In this document: one piece after another, positions 1 through 12,121 of the stretch
Layout of the letters: each line of letters opens with the position of its first letter
Numbering within the stretch: position 1 is the stretch's first letter
Source: Panax quinquefolius
Taxonomy: Eukaryota; Streptophyta; Magnoliopsida; Apiales; Araliaceae
Reading direction: 5' to 3'
Length of the DNA stretch: 64,000 bases
Assembly (NCBI GenBank): GCA_020205615.1
Contig: CM035161.1
Span: 124,001 to 188,000, forward strand
Position numbers and translations under genes: made by a program
Notes under the pieces: generated by a model
The model's database searches: none
What the model saw: the letters and a program-made list of their open reading frames with translations, nothing else
Told to the model about the DNA's origin: nothing

Positions 1-460
1 TTCACTCCAAGCTACTTGTTTCTGGATAATCTGTTGAAAATTATACACGAACGTGCTATTGCATAGAATAATAATAAAATTAATAATCATAATAACAATA
101 ACTTACATGAATTGAGAGAAGTCATCTTATATGTATCACGCTTCTGCTGCGCTTAAGGGTGAAGGTCTTCAATTGCCTCTCTCAATCTTAAGATGGATGT
201 TTAAGTGTGTATAAAATTCTTGAGACGACAATTGGGACCAAACCCTAACTGTTTTATTTATACAATAACTAAGGGTCAAAATCGTCCATCAAGATTATGA
301 AACCCTAGGGCCCATTATGCCAAATACTATTAGGAATATTATTTATAGGCCACATAATTAATTACCAAGCCCATAAATAACTTGATTAAATTAATACAAT
401 ATGTAAGCCCAATAATTACATAAATAGTAGAAGCCACATAAGAAATAAAATATTCCAACA
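1..460 (-). repeat. 3' LTR of the copia element (cut by window start)
   Basis: On the minus strand the LTR begins TGTTGGAATATTTTATTTC, a usual copia LTR start, so its inner edge is at base 460. A purine-rich tract (AAGTGTGGGAGAA on the minus strand, about 461-475) sits directly outside it and fits a polypurine tract. The outer end lies beyond the window, so total LTR length is unknown. The opposite LTR is absent. Confidence 0.7.
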
Positions 461-856
461 TTCTCCCACACTTGGTAAAATACTATTTATATACAAAACA
501 TAACGCTTACAATCATTAATTTGGCCAAGTATTAATTTAATATCTACATCTTGTTCAAATAAAAATACCAATGCTAATTAATACAATCTTTGTGTCACTA
601 TTAACACAAGATCCCCATTAGTTACACAATTAGTACTTTTATTAGAACAATGATTAACATTAAGCATAACAAGTATGAATAGAGTTTACATAAGTGGTAA
701 TAGATTAAACTCATTCATATGGTCCAAAACATTACTGCATCTGGTTTTGCTCATAAGTTCTCAAGTGTGCACAATAAAGAGAATAGCAAACCATAAACAT
801 AATGTGAAGTTCAAAACAACGAGCTCAAAATTATTGTCTTACATCAAAATAACTTA
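461..856 (-). other. copia 3' untranslated segment with polypurine tract
   Basis: This AT-rich stretch lies between the pol stop codon (857-859 on the minus strand) and the polypurine tract next to the 3' LTR. No gene is visible. The short plus-strand ORF at 675-860 has no recognisable content. Confidence 0.6.
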
Positions 857-1390
857 CTAATTAAGACTACCAGTTAAACCCATGCCGGCAACATGCTCTA
901 AAAAGAGCTTGGGTGGTAAGCCTTTCGTAAGTGGATCCGTTAACAAATCACGCGTATTAATATACTTAATGACAACACTTTGATCTTCAACTCTTTCCCT
1001 GACAAATAAGTACTTAGTGTCGAGGTATAGTCATGCACCACTCGAAATAGTGCTATTGGAAAAACTAACAGCATAATCATTATCATAAAATACTTTCAAT
1101 GGCCTTAAAATGGAATCTACAACCTTAAGTCCTGAAATAAGATTCCTGCTTATGAGTTCTCCACAAAATAGGGCATCCTGAAAGCATAAAGATGTACTCT
1201 GATGTAGATTTCTTTTCATCTTTACACTTAGCAAAATCAGAATCAGAATAACCAACAACTTCAAGGTTATCTGTTTTTTCTAAATGTAAGCATAATATCC
1301 TTAGTACCCTGTAAGTAGCGTACATAAGACTCCCAACCACAGAAGTTTAGGGAATAAGATTCATTTAATCACGTTCAAGGTGGTTCTTAG
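857..1390 (-). pseudogene. copia RNase H and polyprotein C-terminus
   Basis: Minus-strand translation in shifting frames gives a copia RNase H signature (VGSLMYAT, YSDSDFAKCKDEKKSTSEY). It is followed by the usual copia C-terminal block ending LTDPLTKGLPPKL and HVAGMGLTGSLN, then a stop at 857-859. At least one frame change occurs around 1125-1260. The piece ends where gypsy element A is inserted (target duplication CTTAG at 1386-1390) and continues at 11296. Confidence 0.8.
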
Positions 1391-3993
1391 TGTAAGACCC
1401 CAACTTATTATTAATGAAATTTAATTTTCTCTATTTTGAAATAGTAAGGGTTGATTTGATTAATGTGGATAGTTATGGGTAAAATACGCAAATATTTCAA
1501 AATAAGCAAGTGGTTATAAAATATTCATTGTTGTCGGGGAATATTCGTTTGGTCGCGGAATATTCAAATCTGTCGGGAATATTGCGTTTACCAGCGCAGA
1601 ACATGTGGGGCCCCATAACTTGAAAGCGATTGGATGAAGAAAACGACACATATAAGTTGTTTAAAAATAATCTGCAGATTACGCTATATCTTTAAAATAC
1701 TCGGTGGTTAAAACACGTATAGCAGACGGTATGACATGCGATTAATTATTGATTCTTACGTAAGAAGGCACTACTCAATAATGGTTAAAGTAATTATTTG
1801 TTAAAGATTTTATTGATTTAATAATTGCTTTGCGTTGATATTTTATATTCTTTCTTTGCTTCAATAATTGTCATTCCACAAGATTTTTCATTATCGAAGC
1901 AATAATTCATATTATCCTAAATAATATTATTAGATAACATTATTGGCAATGTCTAGAAAGTTACATCTAAGGAGAGGTTTGGTCACCTAATTGCTTGGCA
2001 AGATGAGGAGAATTTCTTATTGGAAAGCCCCTCTTTCCAGGAACGACTGGTTGTCGATATTGTGATTCTCGTAATATTATTTGTGAATAATTAATTATTG
2101 ATTCATATGATGAGAAAATATTGATTTTTATGTGGATATAGATGGAAAATTTTTTAATGTGACAATTGTTGAAAATTGAAATTTTATCCTTTTCCGATAA
2201 AATAATTCATTTAAATATATTATATTTTAATAATATAATAATGGTGATATTTTTACAACAAATGTGGGATATATGAGTATACGAGGAGGAAGAGTATTTT
2301 TTTGCAATAAATGTTTAAAACATGTTAAACATGTTTGTGGACCCCATTTCTTGACCCGAAATTTGATTATAGCACAGTAAAATCGCTTTGTTTGTGGATT
2401 TCGGTCAATTTACATTTGGAATTTGGAAAACTTTCTTACGAAAAGTTGTAGAGAATTGAATTTCCTATAAAATATCTAAAGATTCAAATTTTCTGATAAA
2501 AGAGCTATTTATTATGAATTATTGAAGTTCAAAGCTCAAAAATAATTGATTTTTGGAAGTTTTAATTATTTTATAAAAGAAAAACGTTTTTAGATGTGTG
2601 AGCCTCATTTTACATGTGTTAGGTTGTTGATTTCAGATTCTCAAAGGTTGGCGTGAGACAAATTTTATAAATATATTATTATATTAAATTTTCTGCTTTT
2701 TGGTGTTAGCGTTTTCCTATAAATAGGGTGCTTGGGTTAGAATTGAAAATCACACTTTAAACTCAAGTTTTCTCTCTATATTATCGAAGCGTATTCTTGT
2801 GAGTATTTTGAGTATACTTTGAGTATTGCTATACTGGTGCAAGTTCAAGTCATAGCTTTATATCCTGTTTCAACTAGAAGATCTTGTCTTTTTGTGAGGT
2901 AAGGGATATTATTTTTTTTTCGTAATGATATTATTTCTTCAATATCATTATCTTTGAAATATTGATATGAAGTTTTATCAAATTTGGAACTTTTGGTGTC
3001 TGAGTTACTTATTTACGATATCTGACTATTCACGATATCTATACCTTATTTACTGAATCTGACCTATTCATCGAAAAATGAAAATTTTCTTTTCGCTCTA
3101 AAATATCTATTGTGGATACTAGCTTTGATTGTATCCATGTTTTTGATCATTCTTGAATTTTACTTCACTATGATTATTTTTGAGGTATTTTTTTGACATG
3201 GATAAAACAAAATACTGAATCCTTAATCCTTAATCCTTGTCATTTTGTTTCAATTGGATTCGTTTCTTTAAAATATTTTTCATCATCCTCGGTCTTAAAT
3301 GATGATATTATTGAATATCTTTGGCTGTAGTGCAAAGATGAATGATTTCGATGAATATCTTTGGCCCGTAGTGCAAAGATGAGCAGTGTTTAGATGAACA
3401 CTGACCAATGATGAATATCTTTGGCTGTAGTGCAAAGATGAATATTTGATTTCGGATGTATATTGATTGATGTTCTGAGGATAAAAGATGAGGCGATGAA
3501 CTTTTAAATTCATAAATAGAAGATAGTAGTTTGCATTCTCTACTTAACTCTTCTAATGAATTATTATTTCATTGCGAATATTGATTTAAAACTTGTTGTC
3601 TATTGTATTATATTAGATTTTTCCCGTTGAAGACTAACGATAATTTGTTGTATATTATCTTAGTCATAATATTTTTATCTGGGCTAGTTGAGCTCACCTT
3701 TTCCTTGTTGTTCCATTTTTCTTCTCGGGGAGGCGAGAATGTAATGAGTACTAGTTCGGGAATATGGAATGAAGGTTCTAGAGAGAGTTGTTTAGTAGTC
3801 CTCACCATTTTATAAATTAATGTATCAATAATTATGATGGGGATTTATTTGCGTGTGGATATTGTCTAAGATGGCAATATCTCGTATTTAAACTCACAGC
3901 TTATATGTTGTAATAATAAAGTTGTAGTTGTTTTACATGCCATGTATTGACAACTTCGGAATGGGTGATGTATACCTATTTTGGGGCGTCACA
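1391..3993 (+). repeat. 5' LTR of gypsy element A
   Basis: The 2,603-bp LTR starts TGTAAGACCCC and ends GGGGCGTCACA. It is repeated at 8716-11295. It contains a TATA box (2718-2725), a candidate poly(A) signal (AATAATAAAG near 3915) and, at about 3310-3450, three tandem copies of a segment beginning GAATATCTTTGGC and ending near AAAGATGA. It is long for a plant gypsy LTR. Confidence 0.93.
2718..2725 (+). promoter_or_regulatory. TATA box in 5' LTR of element A
   Basis: TATAAATA is followed about 30 bases later by a conserved AGAATTGAAAATCAC block. The same arrangement occurs in every LTR copy of this group, for example reversed at 25818-25825 in element B. It implies a U3 of about 1.35 kb and a long R-U5 of about 1.2 kb. 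Confidence 0.65.
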
Positions 3994-3995
3994 AT

Positions 3996-4011
3996 TGGTA
4001 TCGAGCTTAGG
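3996..4011 (+). other. Primer binding site of element A
   Basis: TGGTATCGAGCTTAGG lies 2 bases after the 5' LTR. It matches, with one missing base, the TGGTATCAGAGC sequence complementary to initiator-methionine tRNA used by most plant gypsy elements. Confidence 0.8.
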
Positions 4012-4162
4012 GATATGATCTCTGGCGGAGATCGGGAATAGAACTAGGAGGGAGAAACGAGTAAATCCTTCGCTAGTGTGTCCTACCTAAGCTTATTTGT
4101 TAGTTGGTCGATATATAGGGATATTATGTGATATATTGATTTCCTTAATTAACCCTTGTTTT

Positions 4163-5250
4163 ATGACGATATTTGAGAATGTCGTTGAGAATATTAACAA
4201 TGGAAATGAGACAGTGGAGACGCTTTGTACTCACCAACGAGGAGAACGTGCAACAGTGACAATTCCTCCCGTGAACAACACCACCGAAAGCGGATGATGA
4301 ACGAGGGGATGTTTAGAAGCTTTTTGTAGTTCATGCAAAAATCGAGACGAGGGAGACTCGTGTTCAAAATCTGAGGAGGAAATGATAGCAATTCACGGGT
4401 TGTCACAACCCAAGCAGCTCAAAGAGTCAGGACCACGAATTTAAGGGAAAGCCAGATCCGATCATGGGCGGAAATATGGGTCAAGCAAATTACCAAGATA
4501 TTCGATGTCTTGGGATGCGGAGGAGAATGTAGGTTCCATTCGCCACCTTTATGTTACTGTACCCATCCAAATTGCACTCAGCATGTCTTGGGAGACGTTT
4601 GAGAAACTATTTAATGACAAATACTTTCCTGAAAGTGTTCGGTCGTATGAAGGAAGTGGAGTTCATCGATTAGAACAAAATAACATGATGGTGTGTCTCG
4701 ATGACGAGGCAAAGTTTGTAGAGTTATCCGGTTTGCACCTCATTTAGTGGAGAATGAGGAACGTTATGGCGCGGATGTTTCTTAGAGGTTTGAAACCCGG
4801 ATACGACAATATCTCATTTCTCATAAATTTTCTCTATTCGGATGTTGTTAACAAGGCTCAATTGTTAGAGCGAGATAACGATTATGTTCAACGAGGACCA
4901 TAACCAGGATCATACCGGAGATAGCGATCAATGAATAACGATAACCAATGGAGAAAGAAAGCAGACGGACAAAATGGTAACCACTCCGGTGGTAATCATG
5001 CCCATGAAAATAGAAGAAGCGAAATCGGGAGGAGATTTTAAAAAGAAAGAGGAGATTTAACAACAACCATGTGAAGACGACAGTCTTTAAGCAAGAATCG
5101 GTTCTAAGGAAAGAGAACGACCACCTAATTATATGCTATAAATATCATCTGAAAAGAGAGACATATCGGTCAAAGCGCCTACAAGTTCAAGGTATGCTAT
5201 AATTGTGGAAAGGAAGGACATATCGCTCGAGATTGTATGGTAGCGAAACC
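4163..5250 (+). pseudogene. gag of gypsy element A
   Basis: The ATG at 4163 opens a reading frame starting MTIFENVVENINNGNETVET. The usual gag core follows in shifting frames (MSWETFEKLFNDKYFPESVR, then a segment like GLKPGYDN). A CCHC zinc knuckle, CYNCGKEGHIARDC, sits at about 5197-5240. A second, degenerate knuckle precedes it (about 5130-5170). Gag would form the particle that packages element RNA. Multiple frameshifts and stops make this copy non-functional as written. Confidence 0.75.
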
Positions 5251-5880
5251 TATTTCAATGGGGACGGTGACTCGAAAAGACTATCGAGAAAAGTCAAAGT
5301 CAACTGTTCTCGGAAGAGCGTTTGTTGTGGTCGGTCAAAATGCGAGAAACCCAAACGAGGTGATCACGGGTAAGCTATTTATAAATTCTTGCGAAGTTTA
5401 TACCTTACTTGAATCTGGGTCTTTACCCATTCATTTATCTCTCTGCCATGCTCAACGCTTAAACTTGACTCGGAGAAATTAGACTTTGACCTATCTGTGG
5501 AAACTCAGTTAGGAGAAACTTTCATCACATCCATTGTTTATAAATCTTGTTTGATTCAAGTTGGCACCATCACCTTACTGCCGACCTTATCTCTTTAAAG
5601 ATACTTGCTTTTGATGTGATTTTGAGGGATTGATTGGTTAACTACTCATCATGCCAAAATTGATTATTTTCGTAAGGTTGTTAGTTTTCATATTCCTAAC
5701 CAACCCGTTGTATGCAATTCAAGCAACTAAACCATTAAAATCAATCACCGTCATATCTAATCATAAAGCTATTCGTTTATTGAAAAAGCGGATGTCGAAG
5801 CTTTCTTAGCCCATGTTATGGATTTGAATAAAGACACGTCAAATTTGAATAATATTCCTGTTGTTATTGACTTTCCCGAC
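5251..5880 (+). pseudogene. aspartic protease region of element A
   Basis: An open stretch at about 5237-5482 carries VGQNARNPNEVITGKLFINS followed by a retroviral-type protease site that reads LLESGS instead of the usual LLDSGS. The catalytic aspartate is therefore replaced by glutamate in this copy. The downstream part is frameshifted near 5480 and 5600. Confidence 0.7.
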
Positions 5881-6660
5881 GTATTTCTGAAGAACTTCCG
5901 GTCCTACCCCCGAGCGTGAAGTTGAATTCTTTATTGATCTTGAACTCGATACAAAGCCCATTTCTAAAACCCCATATCGAATGGCTCTATTGAACTTGAG
6001 GAGTTAAAGTTCCAACTACGAGAATTGTTGGACATCGGTTTCATTCGACTTACTACAACTCCTTGGGGTGCTCTCTGCTTTATTCGTAAAGAAGAAAGAC
6101 GGGAGTATGCGACTTTAATATTGACTATCGGGAATTGAACCATGTCACCATCAAGAATGGGTATCCTCACCTTGTATTGATGACTTGTTTGACCCGATTC
6201 TGAGGGCACAATTTTTTCAAATATCGATCTTAGCTTACGGATATCATCAATTGAAGATTAGAGCGAGAGATATTCCAAAGACGCTTTTAGAACTTCGATG
6301 CGGGCATTATGAATTCTTAGTCATGTATCTTCGACCGACTAATGCTCCTCGCGACTTTCATGGATATGATGAACCGAGTATTCAAGGAATATTTGGATCG
6401 ATTCGTTGTTGTTTTTATTGATGACATCCTCATATATTCCAAAAGTCGTGAAGATCGTGAGCACCATTTGAAAATTTGGTACTCCAAAGGCTTCGTGAAA
6501 ATAAACTATATGCCAAATTGAAGAAATACGAGTTCGCTTCGAGAAGTAGCATTCCTTGGGCACGCGTGTGTCGAAACATGGAGTATCTGTTGATTAGACG
6601 AAGATTGAAGCAATACAGTTGGGAGAAACCGAAAGTCGGTGGTCAAGTACGTAGCTTTTG
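5881..6660 (+). pseudogene. reverse transcriptase of element A
   Basis: Frameshifted pieces match the gypsy RT in order: DYRELNHVTIKNGYPH, the YHQLKIRARDIPKT block, [15 protein letters not shown], and the catalytic segment [15 protein letters not shown] near 6408-6450. The FIDD form keeps both catalytic aspartates at that motif, but frame changes at about 6110, 6180 and 6470 break the protein. Confidence 0.8.
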
Positions 6661-7240
6661 GGCTTAGCCGGTTATTATCGGGAGATTCGTGGAAGGGTTT
6701 TCTCGAATCGCTACTCCATTAACCCAAATAACTTCGGAAGGATACATAATTCGTTTGGAGTGAAGAATCGCGAGAAGAGTTTTCAAGAGCTCAAGAGTAG
6801 ACTCATTTCGGGCTTTTCTAACAATACCATCCGAATACGGATGGATTTGTTATCTGACGATGCTTTGGGCAAAGGGTTAGGATGTGTTCTCATGCAACGT
6901 GGGAAAGTCATAGCCTATGCCTCGCGAAGACTTAAAGAATATGAGAGGAATTATCCTACTCATGAACTAGAGTTGGCAGCAGTCGTTTTCCCACTAAAGA
7001 TATGGAGGCACTATCTATATGGGGAGAAAGTGGAGATATATTCGGACCATAAAAGCCTTAAATATTTCTTCACTCAAAAAGAACTCAACATCTTGGCGAT
7101 GACATTGGCTCGAGCTATTGAAAGACTACGACCACACTATTCAATACCATCCTGGAAAAGTGAGCGTGGTAGTGACGCGTTGAGTAGAAGATCATATCTG
7201 GGGAATGAGTGCGATGATGTCAAGTATCTGGCGTAGAGCT
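6661..7240 (+). pseudogene. RNase H of element A
   Basis: The longest open stretch in this element runs 6658-7236. It contains [56 protein letters not shown] and, near its end, ALSRRSY. This is the standard gypsy RNase H module that degrades RNA in the RNA:DNA hybrid. A short segment between FTQKELN and the ALSRRS block is altered. Confidence 0.82.
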
Positions 7241-8400
7241 AACTTTAATAGAAAAGTTAAGGTTCTTTCCAGCCATCCCGAGAGCTAATCGTATGAAGAA
7301 GAAAGTACAAGAAGGAGCTATTCGAGCGAGAATTGATGAAGAAGGAATACTTGAGTCCACTCTGACTTTGTGTTCCTAACGACTACGATTTGAAGTACAA
7401 GATTATGATGGAGGCACACAATACACCATTTGCGATCCATCCTCGAAGTACTAAAATGTATCGTGATCTTGACATACATTTTGGTGGAACAATATGAAGA
7501 GAGATATTGCAAAGTTTATCTCAATTGTGTTTAACTTGCTAACGTGTAAAGGCGAGCATCTAGTACCTAAGGGTCCGTTGCAACCACTTGAGATTCGAAA
7601 TGGAAGTGGAAACACATTACCATGGATTTAGTTCACGATTCTTCCTACGGTTTCTCAAGGCATTAATGCTATTTGGGTTATTGTTGATAGATTAACCAAG
7701 TCTGCTCATTTCTTGCCGATACGGAGACTTATTCCTTGAGCGTCTTCTTTAGTATGTACGTGAATGAGATTGTGAGGTTGCATGGCATGCCAAGATCCAT
7801 AGTTTGGATCGTGACCCAAGATTCACTTCAAGATTTTGGGTTAGCTTGCAAAAAGCTATGGCACGCAGTTTGCGATTTAGTTCGCATACCATCCTCAAAG
7901 CAGACGAGACAATCGAGAGGACTATTCAAACTCTTGAAGATCTATTAAGACTACGTGTCTGACTTCAGGCGGTTGGGATAAGTATTTACCATTGGTGGAA
8001 TTCTCCTACAACAACAGATTATCGAGCAAGTATAGGTGTGGCTCCATTTTAAGCATTATATGGATGAAAGTGTCGCTATCCAATATGTTGGGATGAGGTG
8101 GGTGAAGCAACATTGTTGGGACCCGAAAGTTAAGACGTATGACTACCTAAAAAGATCCAAATAATTCGACAACATATACAAACGGCACAAGATCGACAAA
8201 AGAGTTATCGCGGATCTTCATCGAAAGGACGTGGAATTTAGTATAGGGGATCATGTATTGTTGCGAGTTGTTCCATGGAAGGAGTTACAAGATTTGGGAA
8301 GAGAGAAAAGCTCAATCCACGATTTATTGGTCCATTTCAAATTCTTGACCGAGTAGGAAATGTAGCCTATAGACTCGCGTTACCTCCAAGGTATGTGTCG
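7241..8400 (+). pseudogene. integrase of element A
   Basis: Recognisable pieces include an N-terminal zinc-binding region with THNTPFAIHP-like and CLTC-like segments, the core stretch [32 protein letters not shown], and a C-terminal domain with NVAYRLALP near 8365. The core would catalyse strand transfer. The catalytic aspartate/glutamate context is interrupted by frameshifts around 7630, 7800 and 7960. Confidence 0.75.
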
Positions 8401-8665
8401 TGTTCATAATGTGTTTCACATATTTGTACTTAAATAAATATGTGAAGGACCCAACCACGTTATAGAGTTAGAACCCAGGACGAGATAGCCAAGACTTAAC
8501 GTATGAGGAGGTACATGTCGAAGATCTTGGATAGGAAGGAGCATGTCCTACTGCTTGAAAGGTCATACCACAAGTTAAAGTTTTGTGGAGGAATCATCTT
8601 ATAGAGGAAATGACCTAGGAATTGGAAAGCGGAAATGAAAGCGAGGTATCCTCACCTTTTGAAAC
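8401..8665 (+). pseudogene. C-terminal chromodomain-like segment of element A
   Basis: In shifted frames this stretch matches the end of chromovirus pol: a region like KILDRKEHVL followed by VKVLW-type and EEMT-type residues and a final RYPHLLKHQY. In Tekay/Del chromoviruses this position holds a chromodomain that targets integration to heterochromatin. The assignment rests on position and short matches only. Confidence 0.5.
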
Positions 8666-8701
8666 ACCAGTACGTCACGTCAATTTCGAGGACGAAATTT
8701 C

Positions 8702-8715
8702 ATAAGGAGGGAGGT
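8702..8715 (+). other. Polypurine tract of element A
   Basis: ATAAGGAGGGAGGT lies immediately before the 3' LTR start TGTAAGACC. The same tract occurs reversed at 17172-17186 in element B. Confidence 0.8.
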
Positions 8716-11295
8716 TGTAAGACCCCAACTTATTATTAATGAAATTTAATTTTCTATTTTGAAATAGTAAGGGGTTGATTTGATTAATGTGGATAGTTAT
8801 GGGTAAAATCATGAATATTTCAAAATAAGCAAGTGATTATAAAATATTCATTGTTGTCGGGGAATATTCGTTTGGTCGTGGAATATTAAATCTTTGTCGG
8901 GGGAATATTAAATGCGACGGTATTGACCGTGTGTGAGCCCATAACTGAAAGCGATTGGATGAAGAAAACGCAGCGAATATAAGTTGTTTAAAAATAGCAG
9001 AGCGTGGTTATTCACATTTAATCTTGTTAAAATACTAAATTGGTTAAAACACGATAGCATTACGGTATTAGCGATTATTGATTCTTACGTGAAGGCCTTT
9101 TAATCGATAATGGTTACGATAATTCTTTTTGATTATTTTATTGATTTAATAATTGATGCGTTGATATTTTATATTCTTTGTTGTTTAAATAATTGTCATT
9201 CCACGATTATTTTACATTATCGAAGCGATAATTCATATTATCTGAATAATATTATTAGATAACATTATTGGCGATGTCTAGAAAGTTACATACAAGAGAG
9301 GTTTGGTCACCTAATTAATTGCGCAAGATGAAGGAGAAATTCTTATTGAAAGCCCCTCTTTCTGAGGAGCAGCACAGTTGTCGATATTGTGATTACGTAA
9401 TATTATTTGTGAATAATTAATTATTGATTCATATGATGAGGAAAATATTAATTTTGTGTGGATATAGATGGAGAAAATTTTAATGTGACAATTGTTGAAA
9501 ATTGAAATTTTATCTTTTACGATAAAATAATTCATTTAAATATATTATATTTTAATAATATAATAATGGTGATATTTTACAACGAATGTGGGATATATGA
9601 GTATCTGAGGAGGAAGAGTATTTTTGTTGCAATAAATGTTTAAAACATGTTAAACATGTGGTGGACCCCATTTCATGATCGAAATTTGATTATCGTAAAA
9701 TCGCTTTGTTTGTGGATTTCGGTTCACTTTTGTTTGGAATTTGGAAAAATTTTCTTACGAAAAGTTGTAGAAATTGAATTTCCTATAAAAAGTTGCGAAA
9801 TTGAATTTTACGATAAAAGAGCTATTTATTATGAATTATTGAAGTTACGAAGCTCAAAATAATTGATTTTTGAAGTTTTAATTATTTTATAAAAAAAAAA
9901 ACGTTTTTTAGATGTGTGAGCCTCATTTTACATGTGTTAGGTTGCTGATTTGATTCTCAAAGGTTGGGCGTGAACAAATTTTATAAATATATTATTATAT
10001 TAAATTTTACTGCTTTTGGTGTTCTAGCAATTTCCTATAAATAGGGTCTTGGGTTAGAATTGAAAATCACACCGTAAAAATTTTTCTCTCTATATTATCG
10101 AGCGTATTCTTGTGAGTATTTTGAGTATACTTTGAGTATTGCTTATCTGGTGCGAAGTTCAAGTCATAGCCTTATATCCTGTGTTTTATAAATCTTGTCT
10201 TTGTGAGGTAAGGGATATTATTTTTTTCGTAATGATATTATTTCTTCAATATCATTATCTTTGAAATATTGATATGAAGTTTTTATCAAATTTGGAACTT
10301 TTAGTGTCGATTACTTATTCACGTATCTGGCCTTTATTCACGATATCTGACCTTATTTATTTAATCACGGTATTCATCGAAAAAATGAAAATTTTCTTTT
10401 TAATTCTAAAATATCTATTGTGGATACTAGCTTTGATTGTATCCATGTTTTGATCATTCTTGAATTTTACTTCACTATGATTATTTTTGAGGTATTTTTT
10501 GACATGGATAAAACAAAATCTGAATCCTTAATCCTTAATCCTTGTCATTTTGTTTCCTTTGGATTCATTTCTTTAAAAATATTTTCATCATCCTCGATCT
10601 TAAATGATGATATTATTGAATATCTTTGGCACATGTAGTGCAAAGATGAATGATTTTGATGAATATCTTTGGCCCGTGGTCAAAGATGAGCAGTGTTTAG
10701 ATGAACATGACCAAATGATGAATATCTTTGGCTTTTGTAGTCTGCAATGAATATTTGATTCGGATGTATATTGATTGATGTTACGGGGATAAAAGATGAG
10801 CGATGAACTTTTAAATTCATATATAGAAGATAGTAGTTTGCATTCTCTACTTAACTCTTCTAATGAATTATTATTTCATTATGAATATTGATTTAAAACT
10901 TGTTATCTATTGTATTATATTAGATTTTTCCTGTTGAAGACTAACGATAATTTGTTGTATATTATCTTAGTCATAATATTCTTCTTGGGCTAGTTGAGCT
11001 CACCCTTTTTCCTTGTTGTTCCATTTTCTTCTCGGGAGGCGAGAATGTAGCGAGTACTTAGTCGAATTATGGAATGAAGGTTACAGAGAGTTGTTTAGTA
11101 GTCCTCACCATTTTGTAAATTAATGTATCAATAATTATGATGGGGATTTATTTGCGTGTGAATCTTTATCTAAGATGGCAATATCTGTATTTAAACTCAT
11201 AGTTTATATGTTGTAATAATAAAGTTGTAGTTGTTTCTGTACCATGTATTGACAACTCAGAATGGGTGATGTATACCTATTTTGGGTGCGTCACA
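8716..11295 (+). repeat. 3' LTR of gypsy element A
   Basis: The 2,580-bp second LTR has the same ends as 1391-3993. It differs mainly by short indels, many at CAG/CTG/CG-like positions. It is followed by target duplication CTTAG at 11296-11300. Confidence 0.92.
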
Positions 11296-12121
11296 CTTAG
11301 GACATTGATATGAGCCAAATTCGTCACCCTTAACAACAGGGGCGACAGTAGGGGAGCAATTTTGCATGTTGTATTTGTTAAGAACTTTGTCAATATAAGC
11401 TCTTTGAGACAATCCTAATATCCCACAAGACATATCTCGATGAATTTCAATACCTATAACATAAGATGCTTCACCGAGATCTTTCATATCAAAATTTCCA
11501 GAAAGGAAACGTTTGGTCTCATGCAACATGTCTAAGTTATTACTTGCAAATAGTATATCAACATACAAAACAAGAAAACAAATTTTACTCTCACTGACCT
11601 TTAAGTATATGCATTGATCCACTATATTTTTCTTAAAATCAAAATTACTCATCACCTCATGAAACTTAAGGTACCATTGTCAAGAAGCCTGTTTTAACCC
11701 ATATATGGACTTCTTAAGTCTACATACCATATGTTCTTTGCCTTTAACCAAAAAACATTCTGGTTGTGTCATATAGACATTCTCATGCAAGTTACCATTA
11801 AGGAATGCAGTTTTAACATCCATCTAATGTAACTCTAAATCATAATGAGCTACAAAAGTCATGAATATTCTAAATGAATCTTTCCTGGATACTGGAGAGA
11901 AAGTTTCATTATAATCCACACCTTCCTTTTGAGTGAAACCCTTAGCAACCAATCGAGCTTTATACCTTTCAACGTTCCCTTTAGGATCTAATTTGGTCTT
12001 ATAGACCCACTTACAACCAACAGGTTTAAAACCTTTTGGTAATTCCTCAATATCCCAAACGTTATTAAGCTCCATTGATTTCAAATCATCATTTATGGCT
12101 TCAAGCCATTGAGTTGATTGA
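11296..12121 (-). pseudogene. copia reverse transcriptase segment
   Basis: Minus-strand reading from 12135 to 11824 gives the RT start (QWLEAINDDLKSMELNNVW, PVGCKWVYKTKLDPKGNVE, RYKARLVAKGFTQKEGVDY). From 11655 it continues with the active-site block LVLYVDILFASNNLDM and MKDLGEASYVIGIEIHRD. The catalytic YVDD is reduced to YVD, one aspartate codon missing. A frame break lies around 11660-11820. It is bounded by element A on one side and solo LTR S1 on the other. Confidence 0.85.

Larger units (their letters stand above)
1391..11295 (+). mobile_element. Ty3/gypsy retrotransposon A, full length, chromovirus-like
   Basis: Complete LTR-PBS-gag-pol-PPT-LTR structure in plus orientation inside the copia RT/RNase H region. 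The ends are TGTAAGACCCC and GGCGTCACA-type. The 5-bp target duplication CTTAG is perfect (1386-1390 and 11296-11300). Domain order is gag with CCHC knuckle, protease, RT, RNase H, integrase and a C-terminal chromodomain-like segment, the order of Ty3/gypsy chromoviruses (Tekay/Del type by inference). The coding region is interrupted by many stops and frameshifts. The near-complete structure and similar LTRs suggest a fairly recent insertion. Confidence 0.92.
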
